5,925 nt of DNA, taken from the NCBI GenBank assembly GCA_943331145.2, contig CALQKL020000144.1, forward strand, positions 1 through 5,925. The letters run 5' to 3'. Below the pieces are notes generated by a model, which had not been told where the DNA came from, ran no database searches, and saw only the letters and a program-made list of their open reading frames with translations. The stretch comes from Chitinophaga pinensis. Its GTDB lineage: Bacteria > Bacteroidota > Bacteroidia > Chitinophagales > Chitinophagaceae. Made by a program: the position numbers and the translations under genes. Shown here piece after piece: positions 1 through 5,925 of this stretch. The first letter of the stretch is position 1; each line of letters starts with the position of its first letter.

Positions 1-583
1 GGAAGTGGTTGGTGATGATGTGTATGGCACATTAAAATTTGAAAGTGGCGTTCATCGGGTACAACGCGTTCCTGATACAGAAGCTAGTGGTCGTGTACAT
101 ACCAGTGCTGCTACGGTAGCAGTAATGCCCGAAGCCGAAGAAGTAGATTTTGAATTGAAAGAAAGTGATGTAAAAATGGAAACTGCCCGAAGCGGTGGAG
201 CCGGCGGACAAAACGTAAACAAAGTAGAAACAAAAGTTTTTCTAACGCATAAGCCTACCGGTATAGTTGTGGTTTGTCAAACTGAAAGAAGCCAGTTGGG
301 AAATCGTGAAAAAGCGATGGACATGCTTCGTACCAAATTATACGACGAAGAAGTGCGTAAAGCAGAAGAAGCCATTTCACATAAAAGAAAAAGTTTGGTG
401 AGTACTGGAGATAGAAGTGCTAAAATCAGAACATACAATTATCCGCAAGGAAGGGTAACCGATCATAGAATTGGCTTAACGGTTTATAATCTTGATAGTG
501 TGCTAAATGGTGAAGTGCAAGAATTTATTGAAGCGCTTCAGTTTGCAGAAAATGCCGAAAAATTAACCAGTCAGGAACAATAA
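1..583 (+). CDS. prfA: Peptide chain release factor 1 (RF1), C-terminal part, 5' end outside window
   Basis: RF1 reads UAA and UAG stop codons in the ribosomal A site and triggers hydrolysis of peptidyl-tRNA. The first complete codon is at 2-4 and 193 residues are visible; the family is about 355-360 residues, so roughly the first 165 lie upstream. Domain 2 carries the stop-codon tripeptide as PDT (bases 71-79, context VQRVPDTEASGR). This P-x-T form marks RF1, whereas RF2 has SPF. Domain 3 carries the universal GGQ catalytic loop (bases 203-211, context SGGAGGQNVNK), whose Gln is normally methylated by PrmC. The following THKPTGIVV, RSQ and TYNYPQGRVTDHR blocks also match RF1. The GTG at 5-7 is an internal Val codon, not a start. 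The frame is intact to TAA at 581-583. tatC starts 46 bp downstream on the same strand, so co-transcription is plausible. Confidence 0.97.
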   Translation, partial: EVVGDDVYGTLKFESGVHRVQRVPDTEASGRVHTSAATVAVMPEAEEVDFELKESDVKMETARSGGAGGQNVNKVETKVFLTHKPTGIVVVCQTERSQLGNREKAMDMLRTKLYDEEVRKAEEAISHKRKSLVSTGDRSAKIRTYNYPQGRVTDHRIGLTVYNLDSVLNGEVQEFIEALQFAENAEKLTSQEQ

Positions 584-629
584 ATAATCAACAGGCTTTC
601 CAAACAATCGCCTTAAAAATCAATGCTAA

Positions 630-1508
630 TTGGCAAACGATAAAACGAGTAAAAAAATATTTTTAAAGCGTCGTTTAAATAACGAAAACGCTACCGAAAT
701 GAGCTTCGTCGAACATCTTGAAGCACTTCGTTGGCACGTTGTTCGTTCGGGCATCGTTTGGATTTTATCTGCCATTGCCATTTTTATAAAGATTGATTGG
801 GTGTTTGATAAAATCATTTTCGCTCCGGCACAAAATGGTTTTATTACGTATGATTTGCTCTGCAAACTCGGACATAAATTAGGTGTTGGCGATTCACTTT
901 GTATGCCACCTATGAACCTTCAACTTCAAGGAAATACAATAAGTGGCCCATTTATGTCGGCAGTTTCTATTGCCATGATTGGAGGATTAATCGTTACATT
1001 CCCTTATTTGTTTTGGGAACTATGGCGATTTATTAAACCTGCACTTTCTCCAAAAGAAATTAAATATTCTAGAGGCAGTATTTTTTGGGTGTCGTTATGT
1101 TTTTTTACAGGTGCCGCGTTTGGTTATTTTTTATTGGCCCCATTTACATTTAATTTTTTAGCCAATTTTAGTTTGGGTAGCGTTGGCGCATATAAATATA
1201 TCCCCACTTTAGATGATTATATTGATACGTTAAACAACATCATTTTAGGTTGTGGCATTTCTTTTGAACTGCCTGTATTGGCTTACATTTTATCAAAAAT
1301 TGGTTTGATTACAGCGAATTTTTTAAGAACATATCGTAAATATGCTTTTGTAATTATTTTGATTTTAGCTGCTGTTATTACACCATCACCAGATTGGACC
1401 AGTCAGGTTATTGTGGCAATTCCACTTCTATTACTTTACGAGATAAGTGTATTTATAGCAGCAAGTGTAGATAAGAAAAAAGCTAAAGAAGAAAAAGAAT
1501 GGAGTTAG
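630..1508 (+). CDS. tatC: Sec-independent protein translocase TatC
   Basis: TatC is the inner-membrane core of the twin-arginine translocase, which recognises RR signal peptides and exports folded proteins. The 292-residue product has the N-terminal signature MSFVEHLEALRWHVVRS (residues 24-40) and six predicted membrane segments near 37-58, 108-128, 148-172, 197-222, 238-253 and 258-278. Conserved blocks are FPYLFWELWRFIKPAL (124-139) and ISFELPV (210-216), which holds the conserved intramembrane Glu, then TPSPDWTSQ in the loop before the last helix. Two features make it longer than the E. coli protein (258 aa): a basic leader of about 23 residues and a long first periplasmic loop (about 59-107) with Cys78 and Cys91. 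The start is a TTG directly after an in-frame TAA (627-629). The ATG at 699, in front of SFVEHLE, is the alternative. No Shine-Dalgarno sequence is visible. No tatA/B gene lies in the window. Confidence 0.95.
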   Translation: MANDKTSKKIFLKRRLNNENATEMSFVEHLEALRWHVVRSGIVWILSAIAIFIKIDWVFDKIIFAPAQNGFITYDLLCKLGHKLGVGDSLCMPPMNLQLQGNTISGPFMSAVSIAMIGGLIVTFPYLFWELWRFIKPALSPKEIKYSRGSIFWVSLCFFTGAAFGYFLLAPFTFNFLANFSLGSVGAYKYIPTLDDYIDTLNNIILGCGISFELPVLAYILSKIGLITANFLRTYRKYAFVIILILAAVITPSPDWTSQVIVAIPLLLLYEISVFIAASVDKKKAKEEKEWS

Positions 1509-1516
1509 TGAATTGT

Positions 1517-1698
1517 TTAACCCAGATTTTGCAGTTGGGATCGTGATGAAAGGGAAAAAGGCAATAAAAGACGAGTGTTTGAGCCGATTTTTTGGTCGAA
1601 AGCATATTGAAATATGGTAAGGTCAAAAAGTCAAGCAAACGCTTGTATTTGCAGCATTTTTTTCTTGTAATAGATTTCAACTGCAAAATCCGGGTTTA
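1517..1698. repeat. Long imperfect palindromic element (REP/MITE-like or structured RNA) between tatC and rpiB
   Basis: This element fills most of the 228-bp gap. The outer arms 1517-1542 and 1673-1698 pair over 26 positions with 22 Watson-Crick pairs, 2 G-U pairs and 2 mismatches; the common core is GATTTTGCAGTTG. Nested inside are 1561-1564 with 1649-1652, 1571-1581 with 1636-1646 (11 pairs, 2 G-U), 1586-1597 with 1621-1632 (12 pairs, 3 G-U), and a terminal hairpin CATAT-TGAA-ATATG (1603-1616). The whole can therefore form one extended hairpin. It begins 9 nt after the tatC stop and ends 38 nt before rpiB. A T-run follows at 1703-1708, so it might also attenuate transcription. No transposase or obvious target-site duplication is seen. 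Pairing was traced by hand. Assignment as a dispersed repeat family is inference. Confidence 0.6.
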
Positions 1699-1736
1699 AT
1701 GCTTTTTTAAAATAATAAAAACCAAACTTTAAAATA

Positions 1737-2189
1737 ATGTACGCATTTGATTTACAAAAACCCATCGCAATTGGCTGCGACCATGCAGGATTGGAATATA
1801 AAACCGCATTGATTTCTTTTTTAGAAAAAAATAACTTTGCTGTAAAAGACTTTGGCACTTACACGAATGACTCTGTGGATTATCCAGATTATGCACATCC
1901 TGTAGCTCAATCTGTTGAAACCAATGAATGTGGTTTCGGCATTTTAATTTGTGGAAGCGCAAATGGTGTGGCAATCACTGCAAATAAACACGCTGGCATT
2001 AGAGCTGCCATTTGTTGGAAAGATGAAATCGCAGAGCTAGCTCGTTTGCACAATAACGCCAATGTCATTTGTATTCCAGCTCGTTTTGTTCAGATGGATG
2101 AAGCTGAAAATATGGTGAACCTTTTTATGCAAACAGCATTTGAAGGCGGACGTCATGAAAAAAGGGTTTTAAAAATTAGTTGTAACTAA
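1737..2189 (+). CDS. rpiB: Ribose-5-phosphate isomerase B (RpiB/LacAB family)
   Basis: RpiB is a cytosolic enzyme that interconverts ribulose-5-phosphate and ribose-5-phosphate in the non-oxidative pentose phosphate pathway. At 150 residues it has the usual length. Family landmarks appear in order: IAIGCDHAG (11-19, with Asp15-His16), DYPDYA (48-53), ILICGSANGVAITANKHAGIRAA (69-91) with the catalytic-base Cys72, LARLHNNANV (101-110) with the ring-opening His105, Arg116, and EGGRHEKR (136-143) with phosphate-binding Arg139 and Arg143 spaced as in E. coli RpiB. The active-site loop reads CGSANG instead of the commoner CGTGxG/CGSGNG, a single Gly-to-Ala change. The ATG start lies in an A-rich leader without a Shine-Dalgarno sequence. 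The 38 nt just upstream follow the palindromic element, so expression may depend on read-through from tatC. LacA/LacB sugar isomerases are related, but the motifs and solitary context favour RpiB. Confidence 0.95.
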   Translation: MYAFDLQKPIAIGCDHAGLEYKTALISFLEKNNFAVKDFGTYTNDSVDYPDYAHPVAQSVETNECGFGILICGSANGVAITANKHAGIRAAICWKDEIAELARLHNNANVICIPARFVQMDEAENMVNLFMQTAFEGGRHEKRVLKISCN

Positions 2190-2305
2190 TACCGATTAGA
2201 CATCTGTAATGGTCCAATGGAATTGTCCCAAACAGTTGTGATATTGGCATTATACCTGAAAAAAATAGAACTAAAAAGCAATTATAATTGGTATAAATTT
2301 ATTTT

Positions 2306-3871
2306 ATGAAAAAAATTATCTCATCTGTTTGTTTAATGATGTTTTCAATTTTGGTGCTTGCTCAAAATCCAATTGAAGCAAAATATGCTAGAATCATTAA
2401 TATACCAGCACTAAAAAAACATTTAACCATTATTGCTAGTGATAGCTTGGAAGGCAGAGAAACGGGAACAGAAGGACAAAGAAAGGCTGCGGCATACATC
2501 GAGCAGCATTTTAAAGCAATTGGGCTAAAACCAATCGCGGAGCTAAATGGATATCAACAATTTTTTCCATTAAAATTTGACTCAGTTATTTCAAGTTCTT
2601 TATCGATCTCAAATGAAAAATGGAATTATGGAACGGATTTCATTTGCCCAATTTCAAAAAACAAAACGAATCAATTTACATCAAATGAAATTGTATTTGT
2701 GGGTTACGGTATTGATGATCCACAATATTCAGATTATTCAAACATCAACGTTACTGGAAAATTAGTGGTAATGATTGCTGGTGAACCCAAGAAAAAAGAC
2801 AAGTTTTTTTTAAGAGCAAACAACGAAGATGTAACATGGAATTTAGATTTTAAATTGCAAACTGCAAAAGATAAAGGAGCTGTAGGTGCATTAATTATTG
2901 ATAAATCAATGTCAACTTTCAGCAAGTCGATGATTATGAGAAACAGCAAAACTGGATTTTCTTTCAATTCAAATAATATCGATGAAAGTGGTTTGAGTTA
3001 TGCATATATCAGTCACGAGGCGGGTAAAAAAATAATTGGTGATGATTTTGAAAACATTATAGATGTAGCCAAAAAATTTATGCTTTTAAACGAGTTGAAA
3101 AAATCCTTTACCATTAAATCAACATTTGACTTTCAAAAATCTTCGGGTTCAGTTAACGCCAGCAATGTATTGGGAATTGTAGAAGGGTCTGATAAAAAAG
3201 ATGAGTATGTATTTCTTACAGCTCACTACGATCATTTAGGTATTCAAGATGGAGTGATATACAATGGAGCAGATGATGATGGAAGTGGTACGGTAACGGT
3301 AATGCAGATGGCACAAGCATTTGCTCAGGCAAAAAGAGATGGAAATGGTCCAAGAAGAACGATGGTATTCATGACCGTTAGTGGTGAAGAAAAAGGATTG
3401 TGGGGTAGCGAATATTATTCAGACCATCCGCTGTTTCCATTAGAAAAAACCAGTGTTGATTTAAATACTGACATGATAGGCAGGATAGATACAGAAAGAA
3501 AATCAGCAGATACTTTAAATTACGTATATGTTGTAGGGCATAACAAAATAAGCACGGAGTTGCCGGTGATTAACGAAGGCATGAATAAAAAATATACAAA
3601 TCTTGTTTTGGATTATAAATTTGATGATCCCAACGATCCAAACAGAATTTATTACCGTAGCGATCATTACAATTTTGCCCGTAAAGGTGTACCAGTTTTA
3701 TTTTTTTACGATGGCATGCTTCAAGCAGACTATCACAAGCCAACGGATGATGTAGATAAAATAAATTGGCCACTGTTTCAGAAAAGAGCGCAAATGATTT
3801 TTTATACAGCATGGGAAATGGCAAACCGAGAAAAGATGCTTAAAAGAAATAAACCTTTACCAAAAGATTAA
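2306..3871 (+). CDS. Secreted M28-family zinc aminopeptidase with PA-like insert
   Basis: This is a predicted exported dinuclear-zinc exopeptidase of MEROPS family M28, 521 residues. A Sec signal peptide spans about residues 1-19 (MKK, hydrophobic core, cleavage after VLA before Gln20); there is no twin arginine, and Cys9 is not in a lipobox. A segment at about 127-260 (NEIVFVGYGIDDPQYSDYSNINVTGKLVVM onward, given here in part as seen in the frame) resembles a protease-associated domain. The catalytic domain then shows every expected metal or catalytic residue: His307 in TAHYDHLG, bridging Asp324 in GADDDGSG, general-base Glu361 and ligand Glu362 in SGEEKG, Asp389 in NTDMIGR, and His454 in RSDHYNF. 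It should be an active aminopeptidase in the periplasm or outside the cell. The substrate cannot be told from sequence; glutamine-cyclase-like members of this fold are a less likely alternative. A 116-bp gap separates it from rpiB, and a strong terminator follows it. Confidence 0.93.
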   Translation: MKKIISSVCLMMFSILVLAQNPIEAKYARIINIPALKKHLTIIASDSLEGRETGTEGQRKAAAYIEQHFKAIGLKPIAELNGYQQFFPLKFDSVISSSLSISNEKWNYGTDFICPISKNKTNQFTSNEIVFVGYGIDDPQYSDYSNINVTGKLVVMIAGEPKKKDKFFLRANNEDVTWNLDFKLQTAKDKGAVGALIIDKSMSTFSKSMIMRNSKTGFSFNSNNIDESGLSYAYISHEAGKKIIGDDFENIIDVAKKFMLLNELKKSFTIKSTFDFQKSSGSVNASNVLGIVEGSDKKDEYVFLTAHYDHLGIQDGVIYNGADDDGSGTVTVMQMAQAFAQAKRDGNGPRRTMVFMTVSGEEKGLWGSEYYSDHPLFPLEKTSVDLNTDMIGRIDTERKSADTLNYVYVVGHNKISTELPVINEGMNKKYTNLVLDYKFDDPNDPNRIYYRSDHYNFARKGVPVLFFYDGMLQADYHKPTDDVDKINWPLFQKRAQMIFYTAWEMANREKMLKRNKPLPKD

Positions 3872-3888
3872 AAATTGAATATAAAATT

Positions 3889-3918
3889 AAAAAGCCCCGT
3901 CCAATACCGGGGCTTTTT
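3889..3918 (+). terminator. Intrinsic (rho-independent) terminator after the M28 peptidase gene
   Basis: A perfect 11-bp stem, AAAAAGCCCCG (3889-3899) with CGGGGCTTTTT (3908-3918), encloses the 8-nt loop TCCAATAC. The GC-rich core followed by a T-run is the classical form. It lies 17 nt past the stop codon of the peptidase gene. The A-run on the left arm means it can also terminate minus-strand transcripts arriving from the glycosyltransferase side. Confidence 0.93.
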
Positions 3919-4083
3919 GTTTGACCTGTAGTTCCTAACAAAAGAATGTTTAAAGAGGTGTTATTATTTTAGGTTATTTTATTCTTGTTTCTACTTAAGC
4001 GAATAATCGTCTGTTTTATTGTGTATTGCACCAAAAAAAATCATTTCTTGTGTATTATGTTTTTAATATTTAAAATGAAATCC

Positions 4084-4105
4084 AATAATAGGTCGTCTTA
4101 TTATT
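4084..4105. repeat. Short hairpin, 9-bp stem with 4-nt loop
   Basis: AATAATAGG (4084-4092) pairs with CTTATTATT (4097-4105) around the loop TCGT, with one G-U wobble. It lacks a GC-rich stem and a following T-run on the plus strand, so it is a weak terminator candidate at best. It may be chance in AT-rich DNA. Confidence 0.4.
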
Positions 4106-4376
4106 AAATTATTTAATAAAAAAGGTTTGGAGGGTCTATACGTTTCTGAGGATTAATATACTCAACCTTTTAAACGGCTAAGTCGATATTTCTATAATAT
4201 AAAATCGCTAATCCCACTAAAAACTTTTAATTGGCCGTCAAACTTTGATTTAAAGGCATGTTTAGACTAACGATAAAAATTAAAATCCAATATATTTTAA
4301 ATAATGTGAGCCTTCATTTGAATCATGAATGAAATAGCTTAAAATTAAATCTTGATTAATCCAAAGAAGAAAAAGC

Positions 4377-4443
4377 GGTTATTTTTTTGATTTATTTTAA
4401 ATCCCCATTTCTGAAATTGAAGAAGAAAATGTAAAAAATAACC
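4377..4443 (-). terminator. Possible weak terminator or inverted repeat downstream of the glycosyltransferase gene
   Basis: GGTTATTTTTT (4377-4387) and AAAAAATAACC (4433-4443) are perfect 11-bp inverted repeats 45 nt apart, beginning 24 nt beyond the glycosyltransferase stop codon in the direction of its transcription. The minus-strand continuation past the stem is T-rich (CGCTTTTTCTTCTTT). The long loop and A/T-rich stem make it an atypical intrinsic terminator; the position is the main argument for it. Confidence 0.3.
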
Positions 4444-4467
4444 TATGATATTTTCTGGAGAAACGAA

Positions 4468-5532
4468 TTAAGTAAATAATTTCAAAAACTTTTCTTTGTT
4501 TGCCTTTACTGAATAATTGTCAATAATTCTATTACGAGCTCTACTGCCCATTTCGGTACGTAATTGATGATTGGTAATTAATTTTTCTAGATTTTCGTAC
4601 CATTCTTTTTCGTCATTTGCCCAATATCCATTATCTCCATCAACCACTACCTTTTTATTTGCACCAACCGGACTTACTACTGGAGGAATACCTAAGCTCA
4701 TATATTGAATAGCTTTAAATGCACATTTGCCCAATTCAACTTCTGAGTTAATTAAAGGCATTATCCCAATATGCATTTGAAGTAAGTCTTCGATTTCTGT
4801 AGCTAACTCCCATTTTTTATAGGTATATTTTACCTTTTCTAACATCGGATCGCGATTGGCAATGATTAGAAAATTGAAAGTATATTTTTTTTGAAGTTCA
4901 AAAATTACATTTTTTATAAGTTGAAGATTATACAAATTGGTATAAGTGCCTGTCCAGCCGATTGTAAAATTGTTTTCTTCTTGATTTTTTAGTTTATTAT
5001 GATATGAATCTGTATTTACAACAGTAGGAATAATTCTCACATCTTTACAATATTTTCCAGCATATTCTGCTAGAAAATCATTTCCTACACTAACTGTTCT
5101 ACTATATTTACAAATATTGGCAACTTTCCAAGAGCATTTTAAACTAGCTACTTTAGGATTTGCTACTGAAGCGATTTTTACCCAAATCGAATCATCGAAA
5201 TCAAAAATTATTTTCTTTTTGAAGATTTTTGCAATAATCCATTCAAAAATGGGTGGGCCAATAGGGGTTACTTCTCTATGTATATACACAAAGTCGTATT
5301 TATAAACGGTTAAAATCATTAACCATCTTCTTAAAAAACCAGAAAGGATACCTACCGACTTTTTAAATTGATAGTTGTTTTTGTGTAAAACACTCCAAGC
5401 GCTATCACTATAAAAAGATTTTACAGTACATGTAATATCTCTGAAATCCTCAAGCCCAATATATTGCTCAAATCTAAATCTCTGACTGGGAGAAATATTT
5501 TTTGGAGCAGATGTAAGAAATAATATTTTCAA
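4468..5532 (-). CDS. GT-B glycosyltransferase (GT4-like), probable surface-polysaccharide biosynthesis
   Basis: This is a 354-residue predicted cytosolic or membrane-associated glycosyltransferase moving a sugar from a nucleotide-sugar donor to a growing glycan. The N-terminal MKILFLTSAP strand opens the acceptor-side Rossmann domain. DFDDSIW (111-117) and IGWTGTYTNLYNL (191-203) are typical of polysaccharide-locus GT4-like enzymes. The donor-side block ELGKCAFKAIQYMSLGIPPVVSPVGAN (266-292, quoted by its key parts GKCAFK, QYMSLGIP and SPVGAN) stands where GT4 enzymes have the EX7E motif; here the second acidic residue is Gln, as in many relatives. The start is TTG (5532-5530): the in-frame codons back to a TGA (5556-5554) contain no ATG, and the first internal ATG (Met72) would remove the N-terminal fold. 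The gene is divergent from rfbB, which supports a deoxysugar-containing glycan. Donor and linkage cannot be read from sequence. Confidence 0.87.
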   Translation of the reverse strand: MKILFLTSAPKNISPSQRFRFEQYIGLEDFRDITCTVKSFYSDSAWSVLHKNNYQFKKSVGILSGFLRRWLMILTVYKYDFVYIHREVTPIGPPIFEWIIAKIFKKKIIFDFDDSIWVKIASVANPKVASLKCSWKVANICKYSRTVSVGNDFLAEYAGKYCKDVRIIPTVVNTDSYHNKLKNQEENNFTIGWTGTYTNLYNLQLIKNVIFELQKKYTFNFLIIANRDPMLEKVKYTYKKWELATEIEDLLQMHIGIMPLINSEVELGKCAFKAIQYMSLGIPPVVSPVGANKKVVVDGDNGYWANDEKEWYENLEKLITNHQLRTEMGSRARNRIIDNYSVKANKEKFLKLFT

Positions 5533-5554
5533 AAAATCAAATTTGTAATAATCT

Positions 5555-5583
5555 CAAAAATACTAAACTAATCTTTATTTTTG
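5555..5583. promoter_or_regulatory. Candidate divergent promoter pair between glycosyltransferase and rfbB
   Basis: The Bacteroidota -7 consensus TAnnTTTG is matched exactly on both strands: TATTTTTG at 5576-5583 on the plus strand, pointing to rfbB, and the same octamer as its complement CAAAAATA at 5555-5562, pointing to the glycosyltransferase. The two are 13 bp apart back to back and form an 8-bp inverted repeat, so a regulator or polymerase could affect both. Neither has a convincing TTTG-type -33 element at normal spacing. The implied leaders are about 16 nt for the glycosyltransferase and about 80 nt for rfbB. In such AT-rich DNA the octamers could be chance. Confidence 0.35.
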
Positions 5584-5671
5584 CGTTTCATAATAGAGCA
5601 ATTTTGAAATTTGTTTTATTTATGAACAAAATCAAACAAATAATAGAAGTTTTTTTAAAAAATTATAAGTT

Positions 5672-5925
5672 ATGTCAAATATTTTAATAACCGGAGGAGC
5701 AGGATTTATAGGATCTCATCTAACTAGGTTATTTGTAAATAAATACCCGCAATATCAAATCGTAAACTTAGACAAGCTTACTTACGCAGGTAATCTTGAA
5801 AATCTAAAAGATATTGAAAACGCACCCAATTATACATTTGTAAAAGGGGACATTTGCGACGAACAGTTATTGCAATCTTTATTTGAAAAATATGAGTTCA
5901 CTTCAATATTGCATTGTGCAGCCGA
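5672..5925 (+). CDS. rfbB: dTDP-glucose 4,6-dehydratase, N-terminal part, 3' end outside window
   Basis: RfbB/RmlB is an NAD-dependent short-chain dehydrogenase/reductase that converts dTDP-glucose to dTDP-4-keto-6-deoxyglucose, the second step toward dTDP-L-rhamnose and related deoxysugars. 84 codons are visible before the window ends; the family is about 340-355 residues. The ATG start gives MSNILITGGAGFIGSHL, with the NAD-binding GGAGFIG glycine motif at residues 8-14. NLDKLTYAGNLENL (32-45) is diagnostic of this enzyme among sugar epimerases and dehydratases, and KGDI (58-61) follows. The last residues, ILHCAA, correspond to the usual HxAAESHVDRS block, with Cys after the His where Leu or Phe is common. 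The catalytic YxxxK and TDE residues lie outside. The leader is AT-rich without a Shine-Dalgarno sequence. The frame is open to the end. Confidence 0.95.
   Translation, partial: MSNILITGGAGFIGSHLTRLFVNKYPQYQIVNLDKLTYAGNLENLKDIENAPNYTFVKGDICDEQLLQSLFEKYEFTSILHCAA

Larger units (their letters stand above)
3919..4467. other. AT-rich intergenic stretch without a recognisable gene
   Basis: About 550 bp lie between the terminator and the 3' end of the glycosyltransferase gene. Both strands are broken by frequent stops and no open frame resembles a known protein; the most protein-like stretch is about 25 codons on the minus strand near 4200-4270 and was not accepted. The content seen is two inverted repeats (4084-4105 and 4377-4443, listed separately) and an 8-bp pair AAAAGGTT/AACCTTTT around 4124-4172. 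The region separates two convergently transcribed genes, so it need not hold promoters for either. It may be decayed former coding sequence or simple spacer. Confidence 0.6.

Noticed and set aside
626..865. Minus-strand open frame of 79 codons inside tatC
   Set aside because: It lies wholly antisense to the well-supported tatC 5' region and resembles no known protein.
1517..1698. CRISPR array or tRNA/riboswitch reading of the palindromic element
   Set aside because: There are no regularly spaced direct repeats, no cloverleaf with an acceptor end, and no known riboswitch core. The pairing is one extended hairpin.
1483..1974. Three overlapping minus-strand open frames across the tatC-rpiB gap and rpiB
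   Set aside because: They overlap each other and rpiB. Their open frames are by-products of the palindromic element and the antisense of rpiB, and show no family motif.
2190..2305. Promoter for the M28 peptidase in the rpiB-M28 gap
   Set aside because: TATACCTG near 2255 and TAAATTTA at 2294-2301 only partly match TAnnTTTG; the second is too close to the ATG and neither has a well-spaced -33 element.
4195..4275. A minus-strand stretch of about 25 codons (KHAFKSKFDGQLKVFSG...) that looks somewhat protein-like
   Set aside because: It is bounded by stops on both sides, has no start or recognisable motif, and no continuation in other frames that I could match. It may be a relic but cannot be supported.
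5117..5305. Plus-strand 62-codon open frame inside the glycosyltransferase gene
   Set aside because: It is antisense to the DFDDSIW-containing region of the glycosyltransferase, without leader or motif.
5691..5699. GGAGGAGC as a Shine-Dalgarno sequence
   Set aside because: It is internal to rfbB and encodes the GGAG part of the NAD-binding glycine motif; no start codon follows at suitable spacing for another gene.

Overview
The window looks like chromosomal DNA from a member of the Bacteroidota, most likely a Chitinophagaceae-like or related lineage. The evidence is AT-rich sequence, gene starts without a Shine-Dalgarno sequence behind A/T-rich leaders, two probable TTG starts, TAnnTTTG-type -7 promoter motifs, and proteins of Bacteroidota flavour: an enlarged Cys-containing first loop in TatC, a CGSxNGV active-site loop in RpiB, and a secreted M28 peptidase with a PA-like insert. 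The genus is inferred, not shown.

Layout. Positions 1-3871 hold four plus-strand genes: the C-terminal half of peptide chain release factor 1 (prfA), the Tat translocase membrane subunit tatC, ribose-5-phosphate isomerase B (rpiB), and a Sec-exported dinuclear-zinc M28 aminopeptidase. The block closes with a textbook intrinsic terminator at 3889-3918. An AT-rich stretch of about 550 bp with no recognisable gene follows. Beyond it is a divergent pair: a minus-strand GT-B glycosyltransferase (4468-5532) and the 5' end of a plus-strand dTDP-glucose 4,6-dehydratase (rfbB/rmlB, from 5672). This pair suggests the edge of a surface-polysaccharide or O-antigen locus.

How the genes relate. The first block is housekeeping: translation termination, export of folded proteins, pentose phosphate interconversion and an exported peptidase. 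The M28 leader has no twin arginine, so it should use Sec rather than the neighbouring TatC. The second block would make dTDP-4-keto-6-deoxyglucose for deoxysugars such as rhamnose and transfer sugars onto a glycan.

The most unusual element is non-coding. The tatC-rpiB gap is almost filled by a roughly 180-nt imperfect palindrome (1517-1698) that can fold into one long hairpin using many G-U wobbles. It resembles a REP/MITE-type repeat or a structured intercistronic RNA. No complete novel defence or mobile system was found.
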